A stretch of DNA of 64,000 nucleotides from Phormidium tenue FACHB-1052 (GCF_014696675.1 NZ_JACJQN010000015.1:108843-172842); one strand, 5' to 3'. Numbered from the stretch's first letter, positions 55,050-63,956 are shown. Translations and numbers: made by a program. Notes: generated from the sequence alone by a model not told the origin.

Positions 55050-55418
55050 GAGTCGATAAGAAGACCTTAAAAAAGTCTAGAAAAGTCGACAGTAGAAGCC
55101 TAGAGGGAGTCAATGAAAAAGTCTATAAAAGAAGTCTATGAAGGTCGATAGGGGAATCGATAAGAGGAGTTAATGTGAAAGTCTAGAGAAATTCAATAAG
55201 AGAAGTCTAAGGGAGAGTCAATAAGAGGCGTCAATGAGAAAAATCTAGAAAAGTCGATAGGAGAAGTCAATAGGAGAGTCTATAAGAGGAGTCAACATGA
55301 AAAGTCTAGGAGGAGTCCAAGAAAGTCAATAAGAGAAGTTTAAACGGAGTCGATGGGAGAGGTCTGGGAGAGTCGATAAGAGGAGTCAATAGGGAAAGAC
55401 TAGGAGAGTCGATAGGAA
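55050..55418 (+). repeat. Array of about 31 degenerate ~12-bp direct repeats
   Basis: Starting at AGTCGATAAG, units of the form AGTC-N-ATA-AG-RG (for example AGTCGATAGG, AGTCAATAAG, AGTCTATAAG, AGTCTAGG) recur about every 11-13 bp through 370 bp. The plus strand is strongly purine-rich and nearly lacks C outside the GTC cores. Regular near-helical spacing suggests multimer protein binding, like a partition centromere or iterons. It directly precedes the small basic protein and the ParA-like ATPase. Confidence 0.8.
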
Positions 55419-55455
55419 GCTTGAATGATTCTCAAGTAATCTAAGGTAGTTCTTT

Positions 55456-55980
55456 ATGTCTATAGACAAGTCTCTTGGAGACAAAATCAGCGATCATATT
55501 GCTGCCCATTCTCCGCAGGTGTCAATAGTCAGAAGTGAGTCTATAACGGCCTATGATGTTGTTAATTCATGTTTTGATTCGATTACCCTTTTTAGGGCAA
55601 AAGAGAAGGATTGGGCTGTTACTGCAAAGCAAGTGATGAGTTCATTTGAGGCTGTTACAGGTCAAAAAATTTCTATTAGTTCATCTACTCTGAGGTGTTA
55701 CTACTATGCAATTAAGGCTAGCTCTAGCAGCAAGAAAAAGAAGAAGAGCAAGAGTAAGAGTAAGTCTAATGTAGACAGGACGTCGATTGAGGTTGAGCCT
55801 GTTGAGGTAGGTGAGGAGGTTGGTGCTGATGAGGGTAAATCACAGGCTACTGCTGTCATGCCAAAAGATTCAACTCCCACCCCCGGTAGAGGCCGAAAAA
55901 AAGCGGCTAATGGAAGAGATTCGGGGTTTCAGGTGCCACGACGACCTGGTATTAGACCACCCACTCACTGGGATGGTTAG
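55456..55980 (+). CDS. Small protein with basic tail, candidate repeat-array binder
   Basis: 174 residues. A helical N-terminal domain of ~85 residues with a helix-turn-helix-like segment (AKQVMSSFEAVTGQKISISS), then a Ser/Lys low-complexity linker (SSSSKKKKKSKSKSKS, residues about 89-104), an acidic stretch, and a Gly/Arg/Pro tail (GRGRKKAANGR). AAGGTAG ribosome site upstream. Not recognised. Position between the repeat array and the ParA-like gene suggests the centromere- or origin-binding partner. Confidence 0.7.
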   Translation: MSIDKSLGDKISDHIAAHSPQVSIVRSESITAYDVVNSCFDSITLFRAKEKDWAVTAKQVMSSFEAVTGQKISISSSTLRCYYYAIKASSSSKKKKKSKSKSKSNVDRTSIEVEPVEVGEEVGADEGKSQATAVMPKDSTPTPGRGRKKAANGRDSGFQVPRRPGIRPPTHWDG

Positions 55981-56022
55981 ACAAAGCTAGATGTTCAACG
56001 TGCCGTTTAGAGGGATTGTCCC

Positions 56023-56811
56023 ATGGCGAATAAAACTGTCAATATCATTAATGGTGCGAAGGGTGGAACGGGTAAAACACTGTTTGCCCGGTTGCTCTAC
56101 GCGACCTTAGATCAAACTGGGTCGAAAGTAATTGGTATTGACTCAGATCAAGAGAACCCAGAATTTTCATCGTTCCACGCCGACCCAGAGCGCTTTGCGG
56201 TGCCGACGATGGATTGCCTGTCGTTGGATGGCGGTAAAAACTTGGTGACAATGCTGTCGGGTGAGGTAGCGACTTCAGTTGCTAGTCGGCTTCCAGCGTT
56301 GGCCCGTCGTTGCCCCGCTGACGTGGTGATTTTGGATATGCCCGCTGCCTCAAGCACCCGATTACGGGAGCAAATTGATGTCTTTGACCTGATCCCAGCC
56401 TGTGGAGAGATGGGATATGGCGTGACGATCATTAGCGTGATTAGCACCAGCTACGCGCCGATAGAGTCGATTAGCCGAATGCTAGACTTCTGCGGCGACG
56501 CAGTTCGCTGGGTGGTGGTTAAGAACCAGTATTTTGCTGCTGACGGCCAGAAAGACTCATTCTCGTTATGGGACGAGTCAAAGGAACGAAAGCGAGTCAA
56601 GAAGTATGGGGGAGTCGAGATTGAGCTGCCACGATTGGCTGATACCACCTTTAAGGCCATGCAAGCCAACTACACCGCATTTACTGCACTCGACAGCCTG
56701 CCCTTAGGCGATAAGCTGCTGGCGCGGTCGTTTGTTCGACGTGGTAGTGCCCAAATAGAGACAGCCGGACAGTTTCTCGGGCTACCGGTTCCTGTAGCAG
56801 GAGTGGCGTAA
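56023..56811 (+). CDS. ParA/MinD-like ATPase
   Basis: 262 residues. Deviant Walker A GAKGGTGKTLFARLL, acidic GIDSDQENPE (Walker A'), and VVILDMPAASS (Walker B). Such ATPases move plasmids or position transfer machinery. Starts 42 bp after the basic-protein gene and is followed by the membrane coiled-coil gene with TAAATG spacing, so all three are one operon. No classical ParB is seen. An alternative is a mobilisation-linked StbB/TraL-type ATPase. Confidence 0.85.
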   Translation: MANKTVNIINGAKGGTGKTLFARLLYATLDQTGSKVIGIDSDQENPEFSSFHADPERFAVPTMDCLSLDGGKNLVTMLSGEVATSVASRLPALARRCPADVVILDMPAASSTRLREQIDVFDLIPACGEMGYGVTIISVISTSYAPIESISRMLDFCGDAVRWVVVKNQYFAADGQKDSFSLWDESKERKRVKKYGGVEIELPRLADTTFKAMQANYTAFTALDSLPLGDKLLARSFVRRGSAQIETAGQFLGLPVPVAGVA

Positions 56812-57474
56812 ATGGGAGCGCTAAGCGTTGAGGATATTGCCAGCATTGAAACCGTTCTGCATGAGCTGCTGCTGCGGATGGAGGCCCTAGAGCGAGTTCA
56901 CCAGCAGGACGTTGCCCACATTCGTGTGAGTTTAGACCAATGGCAGGAGATCACCCAAAGCCTATCGCGGCTGCTGGAGGTGCGCACCCAAGAGACAGCG
57001 GAGGTGAGCAGCGGCTACAGGACACTCGGAGAACACTTGGTCAGGTTCAGTCAATACTTGGTGTCATCAGAAGTGATGTTGAAGCGGGCGGAAGGGCCCT
57101 TCACGACCTTAGCCACATCGCTGCCCAACTTGATATCGGAACTGGAGAAACTCGGGAGCCAGGTGAACGCTCCGCAGATCACAACCGAGGTCAAGGCGGA
57201 TTTGCAGGCGCTGCGTCGCTCGATTCAGCGCAGCTCCAGCCAAAGAAGCGGAAGCGGAACGTCGATTTGGACTGAACTCGCGCAATGGAGAGCGGCGGTG
57301 GTGTGGTTGTTGATGGGTACAGCGGTGATGGGAGTGCTTCAGTACCTGATTTTCCAAGGCAGCGGGTTTCAGTCAGCCCTTACCGAAGTCCGCGCCAGTG
57401 GCGGAACGGTAGATCGCCGTCTAGAGCGAATTGAAATTTGGCTGGGGATAGTAGAGGATGAGCCGATCAATTGA
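56812..57474 (+). CDS. Coiled-coil protein with one membrane segment
   Basis: 220 residues. N-terminal ~140 residues are helical and coiled-coil-like (VLHELLLRMEALERVHQQD). A membrane segment follows at about 165-185 (AAVVWLLMGTAVMGVLQYLIF) and a short C-terminal part ending RIEIWLGIVEDEPIN. Resembles MobB/MbeB-like proteins only in layout. Coupled directly to the ATPase stop, so it could anchor the ATPase at the membrane. Confidence 0.75.
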   Translation: MGALSVEDIASIETVLHELLLRMEALERVHQQDVAHIRVSLDQWQEITQSLSRLLEVRTQETAEVSSGYRTLGEHLVRFSQYLVSSEVMLKRAEGPFTTLATSLPNLISELEKLGSQVNAPQITTEVKADLQALRRSIQRSSSQRSGSGTSIWTELAQWRAAVVWLLMGTAVMGVLQYLIFQGSGFQSALTEVRASGGTVDRRLERIEIWLGIVEDEPIN

Positions 57475-57654
57475 GTCAGCAAGACGATTTCTGGAGGCAT
57501 TTGCGATCTATATCATATGTGGAAATCAGATGAAAGTCTCTGTCCTTTATTCAAATTTTTAGATAAAGTAGGAAAGGAATTTTAAGCAACTCTAGAATAA
57601 TTTTCTTGTGGATTGTTTAGCATTTTGACCTATATTTTTTGGGCGTTCTAAGAT

Positions 57655-58044
57655 ATGGCAGTACAAGAAAGAGAAGCACTGACAGGCAAAGCGCTTCTGG
57701 CCAAGGTGAAAGAGAATGATGGCCTGAGCAAGCGAGAACTAGCTCGGGAATGTGGGTATTGCACCGTCAGCAAAGATGGACAGACCCGTGTCGCTCTAGC
57801 CGAGTTCTACGATGCGTTACTAGCGGCCAAAGGCATTCAGCTTGAACCCCAAAAGAGTGCAGATGGCCGGGGTCGGGAAGCATCTTACACCCTAACTGTC
57901 CACAAGAATGGACAGATTGTGATTGGTGCGGCCTATACGCAAGAGATGGGTCTGAAGACGGGCGATGAGTTCAAAATTAAGCTGGGCTATAAACACATTC
58001 ACTTGGTTAAACTTGACGATGAGGGCAATGAAGACGACGCCTGA
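57655..58044 (+). CDS. cyAbrB-type transcriptional regulator
   Basis: 129 residues. Cyanobacterial AbrB signature: LTGKALLAKVKENDGLSKREL, ECGYCTVSKDGQTRV, FYDALLAAKGIQLEP, GRGREASYTLTVHKNGQI, then YTQEMGLKTGDEFKIKLGYK. It is the swapped-hairpin-type DNA-binding domain at the C-terminus. Chromosomal cyAbrB proteins control nitrogen, carbon and stress genes; a plasmid copy between the partition-like operon and the protelomerase gene may control this replicon. Convergent with the protelomerase gene. Confidence 0.9.
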   Translation: MAVQEREALTGKALLAKVKENDGLSKRELARECGYCTVSKDGQTRVALAEFYDALLAAKGIQLEPQKSADGRGREASYTLTVHKNGQIVIGAAYTQEMGLKTGDEFKIKLGYKHIHLVKLDDEGNEDDA

Positions 58045-58074
58045 TTGGATAGCGAGCCTTTATTCCGTTCCGTC

Positions 58075-60012
58075 TTAGCTTCTAGGTTGATATAGCCCTT
58101 CTGATTGAAGTTTATCTTTAGCGAATTTGAGGAAAGGCTCGGTTTTCCCCTTGTTGTGGGTTTTGAGGGAATCATCACCCAGAGACCTGTTGAAGGCCTC
58201 AATGTCATCCTCAAGGTCAGTGGTGATGGCTTTAATCGCCGCCGCATGAACCCCCACTGCCTTGAGTAAGGCCCCGGAGAACTTAACCGTCGCATCAGGA
58301 TGTTCCTGAGCCCACAGCTGAGCGAGTTCAAGGAGCCGCACCCCGCGCTGATAGGGTTTCGTGCCTTGCGCCTTGTCGTGGCCATTGTCCTCATCCTCAT
58401 CCTCATCCCGAGCTGCTCTAGGCGCAGCCGGTGCCACGGGTGCCGCCGCTGGCACACTCCCCTCGCCATCGAGCGCATCGCCTTCCCGGTCAAAGTTGAA
58501 AGCAAAGAAGCGCTGCGCAGCCTGGAGCTGATTAGGGTCATCAGCGATCGCCCTCAACTCATCCAGCATTGCCACCAGTCGTGCATGTTCAACCTTCAAC
58601 GCCTTGAATTCCGAGTCGTCACCCTGCCCGCCGCCAGAGCGAGCGAGGCGATCGATGGTTGCCGCCTGAGCCGAGATGGTTTGGGCCTGAGTCGAGATCG
58701 TCGCCGCCTGAGAAGAGATCGTCGCCCACACCGGGTCACCCTCCCCAGCCCCATTCACCTGCGGACTAGACGTTGTTTTTGCAGGAAGAGAATCAGCCAC
58801 AATCAGTGCTCCTTCGGTGTCTGTAAAAGGTTGTTCAATAGGTGCATCCAGCTCATCAGGCGGCAGAGGAATGGGGCCACTCGCCGCTAGCTTCACCCCC
58901 CGTGCCGTGAGTGGCTTCCCATTACGAGTCAAATAATACTGGTAGTAATGCCCCGTCACCGACGCATTACCCGTAGTCGTGTCATCGAGTAGCACATGGC
59001 CGAGGAGATGCTGAGCCAGGCGCTGTTCCGCCATATTGGGAGGGCAGAAGTAGTGGAGCGCGATCGGCACATAGACCGCGCGGCAGCGATGGATCGAGAT
59101 ATTGGTAAACCCTTGAGGTGTCGGCAGCACCTCACCGAGCACCTTGACCACCCGACGATTCACCCGAGCGTTCAGCGCCTCCATCCTGGGATCCTCCGAG
59201 GCGACCCCATCCAGGTCATGAATGTCAGCGGTGGCCCTGAGTTTTTCAATCGCCAGCAAGACATCCTGGGCAGGCACCAGGGTCAGCAAATCGTAGGCAG
59301 GCTTCGCGGCCTTCTGCTGCCCGGTAAAGTGCAGCAGGTAGGGATGGCCCTGGGGAATGAGCTGCGCCATCTCGCCCACATGGGGTTGAAGCTGCCCGAG
59401 GCTAACGACCTCTGTGTGCCGCCTTCCGGTGACGGCAGCGATCGCGATGATCAAGTCGATGGGGTCATTGGAGGCCAATAGAACGTTGATTTTGCCCATA
59501 TAGGCATCGAGATCAACCGGTTGGCGATCGTCCTGACGAGCATTGGCATTTTGGGTGGTAGCGGCTCTGAGCTGCGACTGCACCTCAATCGGGTAGGTGA
59601 ACCCGTCTAAAGCGTAGTGTCGTTCCTCAGAGCCACTGCTGGGCTCCCCTGGCAGCGGATTGCGCTTCGTCCACCGTCGAGGGTACGAATTTTTGCCATT
59701 GAGGGTAATGCGTCCCGCCTCAATCGCAGCTTTTATAGCTTTTGTGTAGCGAGGGAAATAGACCGAATTGATACTGCTACGGGGATAAGCCCGCTCCAAA
59801 AGCGCCTGCTCTGCTGCACAGAGACGATCGATTGCCGCCTTGGTGTCGGTACCGAGGGTATTCATCTCCACCAGCTTGGCGACGAGGATCGAGATCAACT
59901 CCTCCAGTTCTTTCTTGGTCAACTTCGTGCGATCGCCCTTCTCAATGCGCGCCTCCATCGCCGCGATGATTTCGGCTCGGGTGGTGTCGAAGGTTTGGGA
60001 TAGAGAGGCCAT
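58075..60012 (-). CDS. Protelomerase-like (telomere resolvase family) tyrosine recombinase
   Basis: 645 residues. Tyrosine-recombinase/telomere-resolvase landmarks in order: R197/R198 in AAVTGRRHTEVV, K234 in LLHFTGQQKAAK, H308-R-C-R311 followed by AVY (HRCRAVYVPIA), LGH339, and a Tyr cluster at 356-360 (TGHYYQYYL). TGRR, FTGQ-K and HxxRA-Y together are how protelomerases read. The His-to-Tyr spacing is longer than in XerD. C-terminal: a TIS-x-QA-x heptad stretch (about 430-453), an acidic patch, and a ~100-residue domain. Would cut and rejoin a palindrome to give closed hairpin ends. An integrase-like alternative is less likely. Confidence 0.72.
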   Translation of the reverse strand: MASLSQTFDTTRAEIIAAMEARIEKGDRTKLTKKELEELISILVAKLVEMNTLGTDTKAAIDRLCAAEQALLERAYPRSSINSVYFPRYTKAIKAAIEAGRITLNGKNSYPRRWTKRNPLPGEPSSGSEERHYALDGFTYPIEVQSQLRAATTQNANARQDDRQPVDLDAYMGKINVLLASNDPIDLIIAIAAVTGRRHTEVVSLGQLQPHVGEMAQLIPQGHPYLLHFTGQQKAAKPAYDLLTLVPAQDVLLAIEKLRATADIHDLDGVASEDPRMEALNARVNRRVVKVLGEVLPTPQGFTNISIHRCRAVYVPIALHYFCPPNMAEQRLAQHLLGHVLLDDTTTGNASVTGHYYQYYLTRNGKPLTARGVKLAASGPIPLPPDELDAPIEQPFTDTEGALIVADSLPAKTTSSPQVNGAGEGDPVWATISSQAATISTQAQTISAQAATIDRLARSGGGQGDDSEFKALKVEHARLVAMLDELRAIADDPNQLQAAQRFFAFNFDREGDALDGEGSVPAAAPVAPAAPRAARDEDEDEDNGHDKAQGTKPYQRGVRLLELAQLWAQEHPDATVKFSGALLKAVGVHAAAIKAITTDLEDDIEAFNRSLGDDSLKTHNKGKTEPFLKFAKDKLQSEGLYQPRS

Positions 60013-60117
60013 AGCTGTTGTCGGAACGGTACGTTAGTGAGCGGCATCATCTACAAGGTTTAATTATAGCAGTCAATAAATCTATATCGGTCAACCTGGG
60101 GTTTTTGCTAGGTGAGG
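59853..60117 (-). repeat. Direct repeat copy B: protelomerase 5' end plus promoter
   Basis: Counterpart of 12195-12465, same orientation. It carries the intact start. Upstream elements AACGGTACGTTAGTGA and TAGCAGTCAATAAATCTAT are shared, so they are probably promoter or control sequences kept by selection or copied recently. Confidence 0.75.
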
Positions 60118-60175
60118 ATTAGGAGTGGATCGGACTGGAGGAGGACATGGCCATGGGTGATGGGTAGAATAGCCC

Positions 60176-60222
60176 CATAGAATTTCACCTCAGCCCCTGG
60201 TCTGTGCCGGGGGCTTTTTACG
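60176..60222 (+). repeat. Dispersed element, copy 3 (short), with terminator-like end
   Basis: ATAGAATTTCACC, CAGCCCCTGGTC, then GGGGGCTTTTTAC. Same ends as copies 1 and 2 but without the central GTGTCCCCGAAGGGGAATCG portion. The AGCCCC/GGGGCT stem plus T-run makes a good plus-strand terminator, but no plus-strand gene ends here. The rest of 60013-60317 is the protelomerase promoter. Confidence 0.6.
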
Positions 60223-60317
60223 GCTCAAATTCCCCCAGGTCAGGCGAATTACATCGGCAACAATGTTGCGATGGTCAAAGACCGGCCCAAGGGGCCATCG
60301 CCCTCAATCCCCGCCAT

Positions 60318-61553
60318 CTACCTCACCACCACTAGTTCATCCCACCGAGTTGTGAACCTGGGCGATCGCCATTCCGCCCGCATCTTCCACCCCTGCTGTA
60401 AGCCCTCAGCGGCCCAATGCACGGTTCCGGCCCCAAACTGTCGATTGAGCGAATCCACCGCCACCATCAACCGCCCCGCCCTTTCTCTCTTCGTCTCATC
60501 CACAAACAAACTGCCCTGCGCGATCGCCCCGTCGCTGAGATCCAACAGCATCACCCCCGCCTTGTGATAGCAGTACCCAGGCCGATATAACCGCTCAGTG
60601 GCCCCCAGCGCTGCCTGTACGATCGTCAGAGTGTCATTAGTGGGGTCAGGCAACACCAACGTCTCTGAATTGGCATACTGCGGCTCCTGGGGGTGAAAGC
60701 GGTTGGTGGTGATGAACACCTGCATGGTCTGAGCCACCCGGTGATCGCGCCTGAGCTTAGCCGCTGCTGTAGCTGAATAGGAAGCGATCGCCTGCTTCAG
60801 CTCCGCCAGAGACGCCACAGGCCGCCCAAAGCCGCGAGAGACACAACAGCTCTTACGCGGTTGAGGACATAGCTCCAGGGGCAGGCAGGCCAAACCGCGC
60901 AGCTCTAGAACAGTCCTGACCCCAACGATGCCCAGCAGCTGCCGAACCAGAGCCAGGTCAGCCTGTTGCAGGTGCAGGGCCGTAGTAATGCCGTGAGTCT
61001 CCAGACGTTGAGTCAGCCGCCGCCCAATGCCCCACACGTCCGACACCGGCAATTGAGCCAGCACCGGCTCAGGCTCTTGCAGCACACAGACACCACCCTG
61101 CTGATTAGCCTGATGATTGGCGATCTTGGCCAGCGTTTTGGTCGTGGCCACCCCGACCGAAACCGGAATGCCCGTCCACTGCTTCACCGTCAGTCGTATG
61201 TGGTGGGCCACTATCTCACAGGACTGTCCTGCGAGACCCAAGAACGCCTCGTCAATGGAGTACACCTCAACCTCGGAGGTAAACTGTCCAAGCACCTCCA
61301 TCACCCGTCGCGACAGGTCGCCATAGAGCGCGTAGTTGCTGGAAAACACCTGAATCTGGTGCTCTTGAATAAGCGATCGCAGTTCAAACAGCGGTGTGCC
61401 CATCTTCACCCCCAGAGCTTTGACCTCATTAGAGCGGGCCACCACGCAAGCATCGTTGTTCGAGAGCACCACCACCGGCTTACCCTCCAGATTGGGACTA
61501 AACACCCGCTCACAGGACACATAGAAATTATTCGCGTCTGTCAAAGCGATCAT
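60318..61553 (-). CDS. umuC: Y-family DNA polymerase, UmuC (copy 2)
   Basis: 411 residues. [47 protein letters not shown] (metal ligands), [15 protein letters not shown], and [13 protein letters not shown]. Complete UmuC. Overlaps umuD by 4 bp (ATGA), the standard arrangement. With processed UmuD it makes error-prone polymerase V for translesion synthesis. Confidence 0.93.
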   Translation of the reverse strand: MIALTDANNFYVSCERVFSPNLEGKPVVVLSNNDACVVARSNEVKALGVKMGTPLFELRSLIQEHQIQVFSSNYALYGDLSRRVMEVLGQFTSEVEVYSIDEAFLGLAGQSCEIVAHHIRLTVKQWTGIPVSVGVATTKTLAKIANHQANQQGGVCVLQEPEPVLAQLPVSDVWGIGRRLTQRLETHGITTALHLQQADLALVRQLLGIVGVRTVLELRGLACLPLELCPQPRKSCCVSRGFGRPVASLAELKQAIASYSATAAAKLRRDHRVAQTMQVFITTNRFHPQEPQYANSETLVLPDPTNDTLTIVQAALGATERLYRPGYCYHKAGVMLLDLSDGAIAQGSLFVDETKRERAGRLMVAVDSLNRQFGAGTVHWAAEGLQQGWKMRAEWRSPRFTTRWDELVVVR

Positions 61554-61966
61554 GAGCCCCTCAGGAAGTGAATGGCCCTAGTGACCACGCCCCAGATGGA
61601 AAAGTCAGTATCGGGGTCAATCACGATAGGGTCATAGTCTGGATTCTCAGGCATCAGCAGGATCTGCCCGGCCTCTTGATGAAAACGCTTCACCGTCAGG
61701 TCGCCGTTGACCACAGCAATAACCACATTGCCGTGGTTAGGCATCAGCGCCCGATCCACAATCAGCAGGTCACCGCAGAAGATACCCGCCCCGATCATCG
61801 AGTCGCCCTTGACCCGCACGAAGAAGGTCGCGGCAGGATGGTGGATGAGGTAACGGTTTAGGTCGAGAGGCCCCTCAGTATAATCTTCCGCCGGGGAGGG
61901 GAACCCAGCGGGGACAGTGACGATAAACACAACAAAACGTCCTTCAGCGCAACAGCGGTAGAGCAC
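61550..61966 (-). CDS. umuD: UmuD (copy 2, intact)
   Basis: 138 residues by the longest reading (GTG at 61966). The self-cleavage site is A20-G21 in VPAGFPSP, nucleophile S56 in KGDSM, and base K93 in LTVKRF. The arm before the cleavage site is short, so the true start is uncertain, and a GTG nearer the AGF site is possible. LexA-like box 61 bp upstream. RecA-stimulated self-cleavage would yield active UmuD'. Confidence 0.9.
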   Translation of the reverse strand: MLYRCCAEGRFVVFIVTVPAGFPSPAEDYTEGPLDLNRYLIHHPAATFFVRVKGDSMIGAGIFCGDLLIVDRALMPNHGNVVIAVVNGDLTVKRFHQEAGQILLMPENPDYDPIVIDPDTDFSIWGVVTRAIHFLRGS

Positions 61967-62026
61967 CTGTAAAAGCCGCGTGTGCTAAGGATTTGAACCT
62001 TGGAGTGGAACTCGTTAGAGCAGTAT

Positions 62027-62040
62027 AGTACAGATGAACT
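62027..62040. promoter_or_regulatory. LexA-type box upstream of umuD copy 2
   Basis: AGTACAGATGAACT is one mismatch from the cyanobacterial consensus RGTACNNNDGTWCB. On the minus strand TATACT overlaps it as a -10 candidate. Remaining sequence in 61967-62315 shows no gene I would defend. Confidence 0.55.
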
Positions 62041-62315
62041 TAAGCGCTTGTCGAAAGTCCCCCCGTGCGATCGCCCCCGGCATCATCATCAACTCCTGCG
62101 TCAGCGGCCTCAGCGAGGGGTGTGTAGCGGGAGGCCCCCTGGCCCCCGTCACCACCGGCCCGCCGTGCCCTGGCCACCAGCAGGGGCCGCTCTCCCCTAT
62201 GCGATCGCAACGCCTTGTCGGCTTGGCCCTCCTTCAGTTCAGAGGTGCTAGGGGTGGTGTCGGGGGAAGATGCGATCGCACCCTGCCGGAGGGGTTTACA
62301 GCAGCCCTCCGGGGA

Positions 62316-62525
62316 TTAGCCGTCGAATCTGAACTGGGTCAACCAGTTAGGCCCGCCGCCATTCCTGACGTGTTGTAGTTCGGGCTTGTACTGGCACAGG
62401 GAACGGGGGTAGACACCGGTTTCCCAACAGACTCTCAGCTTGGCCTTCCACTGCCGCCCAAAGCTCTCTCTGGCCTTTTCTAGGGCGTAGTATTGGCTGT
62501 TCGTCGCTTCAAAGGAGGTGTTCAT
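62316..62525 (-). CDS. Small hypothetical protein, 69 aa
   Basis: Starts MNTSFEATNSQYYALEKARE, then SFGRQWKAKLRVCWETGVYP and ends LTQFRFDG. Aromatic and basic, one Cys pair region (CWETGVYPRSLCQY). Unknown function, but its composition is protein-like. It precedes a plus-strand stretch with no gene. Confidence 0.55.
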   Translation of the reverse strand: MNTSFEATNSQYYALEKARESFGRQWKAKLRVCWETGVYPRSLCQYKPELQHVRNGGGPNWLTQFRFDG

Positions 62526-62663
62526 GGTGTTTCGGTGATAGGGGTATCGGCTGTCTCTGTAGCGGTTGGGGAGGCTGCGATCGCAAGGTGCTGTAGCGAG
62601 TCGAGGGGTTGCGATCGCAATGGCCTTTGGGGTGTGTTTTGCCCTACCCCCAGGGCGAGACGG

Positions 62664-63245
62664 CTAGGAAAGCTGTGCGAGAAGGTCAGCGGGGAGGACG
62701 GATGCTAGGGCTGAGCGGATGTCGCTGTTGCTCATGTGCTTGCCCTTTCCTCTGGAGTGCCGCCATTGGAGGTTGACGAGGTTGGCGAGGGTGCGGAGTT
62801 TGTTGGTTGCGGTGCCGGTGCTGTTGAGGACGGTCTGCACCTGGTCGGGGTGGATGGCGATTGCATGGTCGGAGAAAGCAACGACGCGATCGGGCGCAGG
62901 GTTGCTGGGAGAATCTTGGTGCCGTTCATCGGCCTGGGGCAGGGTAGCGCCGCCATCGAGGGGGGCGATCGCATTGTCAATGCGTAGAGCCAGTGCGTAG
63001 GCTTCGGCGGCCCATTCGGCCTCGTAGAAGCGACGAGCGGCCTTGCCTGCTTGGAGGGCATAGAGGCAGGCGAGGAAAGCCAGCCAACCAGCGATCTGGA
63101 GCAGGATTGAGAGAGTGCGGTAGACGTTAATAGCGCGATCGCTTCGCAGTACTTGCCAGGTGTTGCGGATAGCGGTGGCCAGGATGGTAGCGGCGGTGGC
63201 GTAGGGGGCCAGCAGGGGGGTAACGAGTGCTTGGGGAGTGTTCAT
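62664..63245 (-). CDS. Hypothetical protein with a membrane segment
   Basis: About 193 residues from ATG 63245. An Ala/Leu/Thr-rich N-terminus (LLAPYATAATILATAIRNTW), a membrane segment (LSILLQIAGWLAFLACLYAL), a helical middle, and a basic C-terminal domain (NLVNLQWRHSRGKGKHMSN). Not recognised. The last ~60 residues may bind DNA. Close to the proposed telomere. Confidence 0.6.
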   Translation of the reverse strand: MNTPQALVTPLLAPYATAATILATAIRNTWQVLRSDRAINVYRTLSILLQIAGWLAFLACLYALQAGKAARRFYEAEWAAEAYALALRIDNAIAPLDGGATLPQADERHQDSPSNPAPDRVVAFSDHAIAIHPDQVQTVLNSTGTATNKLRTLANLVNLQWRHSRGKGKHMSNSDIRSALASVLPADLLAQLS

Positions 63246-63307
63246 GGGGAATTGCCTCAAAGTGTGGAGTGAGGAGCCCTCATGGCGCTGAGGGCAGGCG
63301 TATAGCG

Positions 63308-63454
63308 CTATTCGATGGAGAAGCCGTTGACGGTTTCAGCAGGAGGTTGAAGAGGCTGCTGATGGCTGCTGAGGTATTGCAAGTCTCTGGGGTCAAGCCT
63401 CAGAGCGAGGTGCTGCTTAACGTCGGGCTTAGAGGTGGCAGTGGTTCTGGTCAT
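63308..63454 (-). CDS. Small hypothetical protein, 48 aa
   Basis: From ATG 63454 (MTRTTATSKPDVKQHLALRL, then DPRDLQYLSSHQ). Short and basic near the start, with no ribosome site. A longer frame to 63541 would cover the inverted repeat at 63487-63523. Real coding is uncertain. Confidence 0.4.
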   Translation of the reverse strand: MTRTTATSKPDVKQHLALRLDPRDLQYLSSHQQPLQPPAETVNGFSIE

Positions 63455-63486
63455 GGGGAGGGATTGAATTCTGACTACTCCATAAT

Positions 63487-63523
63487 ATCCTGACTGCAAT
63501 AAATATGCAATAGCAGTCAGGAT
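63487..63523. repeat. Perfect 11-bp inverted repeat near the right end
   Basis: ATCCTGACTGC, 15-bp AT-rich spacer, GCAGTCAGGAT. The TAGCAGTCA core inside it also occurs at 63757-63765 and in the protelomerase promoter (60067-60075). Confidence 0.75.
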
Positions 63524-63550
63524 GTTTGCACTCAAAACCATTGCAGTTCA

Positions 63551-63566
63551 AAACCCTTGTAAATAA
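63551..63566 (+). repeat. 16-bp inverted repeat, left arm
   Basis: AAACCCTTGTAAATAA. Its exact reverse complement is at 63839-63854. The two arms flank about 270 AT-rich bp. Confidence 0.75.
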
Positions 63567-63838
63567 GGGACTTTAACGCTTCACAGAGAAATACTCATGA
63601 GTATCACTGTCAAAAGAAGAATATAAAAGCCAGCGACACAGGGAGCGATCGCGCTTTCGAGAGGCTGAAAGCATTGAAAAACCGTGCAAACTGATTGATA
63701 TAAATCTCTTATGTCTCTGCCTTGTACACAGTTGGACATATGGAATATTAATATATTAGCAGTCAAATGGATAGGGATTTTTTATGTAAGTCGGGGATCG
63801 CTGGCGATCGCAGCAAGAGACAGAACAGCTAAAAGCCT

Positions 63839-63854
63839 TTATTTACAAGGGTTT
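63839..63854 (-). repeat. 16-bp inverted repeat, right arm
   Basis: TTATTTACAAGGGTTT on the plus strand, the reverse complement of 63551-63566, 102 bp before the terminal palindrome. Between 63566 and 63957 no gene is seen; the stretch is AT-rich. Confidence 0.75.
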
Positions 63855-63956
63855 CAGGGGTTTCGGAGGATCGCGATCGCATAATGGGGATCACGCAAAA
63901 GGGTATAAAGGTATAAGCAATAGAGATATAAGAATGCTTTATAGGGGTATAACGGT

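Noticed and set aside
55050..55418. CRISPR array
   Set aside because: Units are about 12 bp, degenerate and contiguous, with no spacers of constant length and no cas genes nearby.
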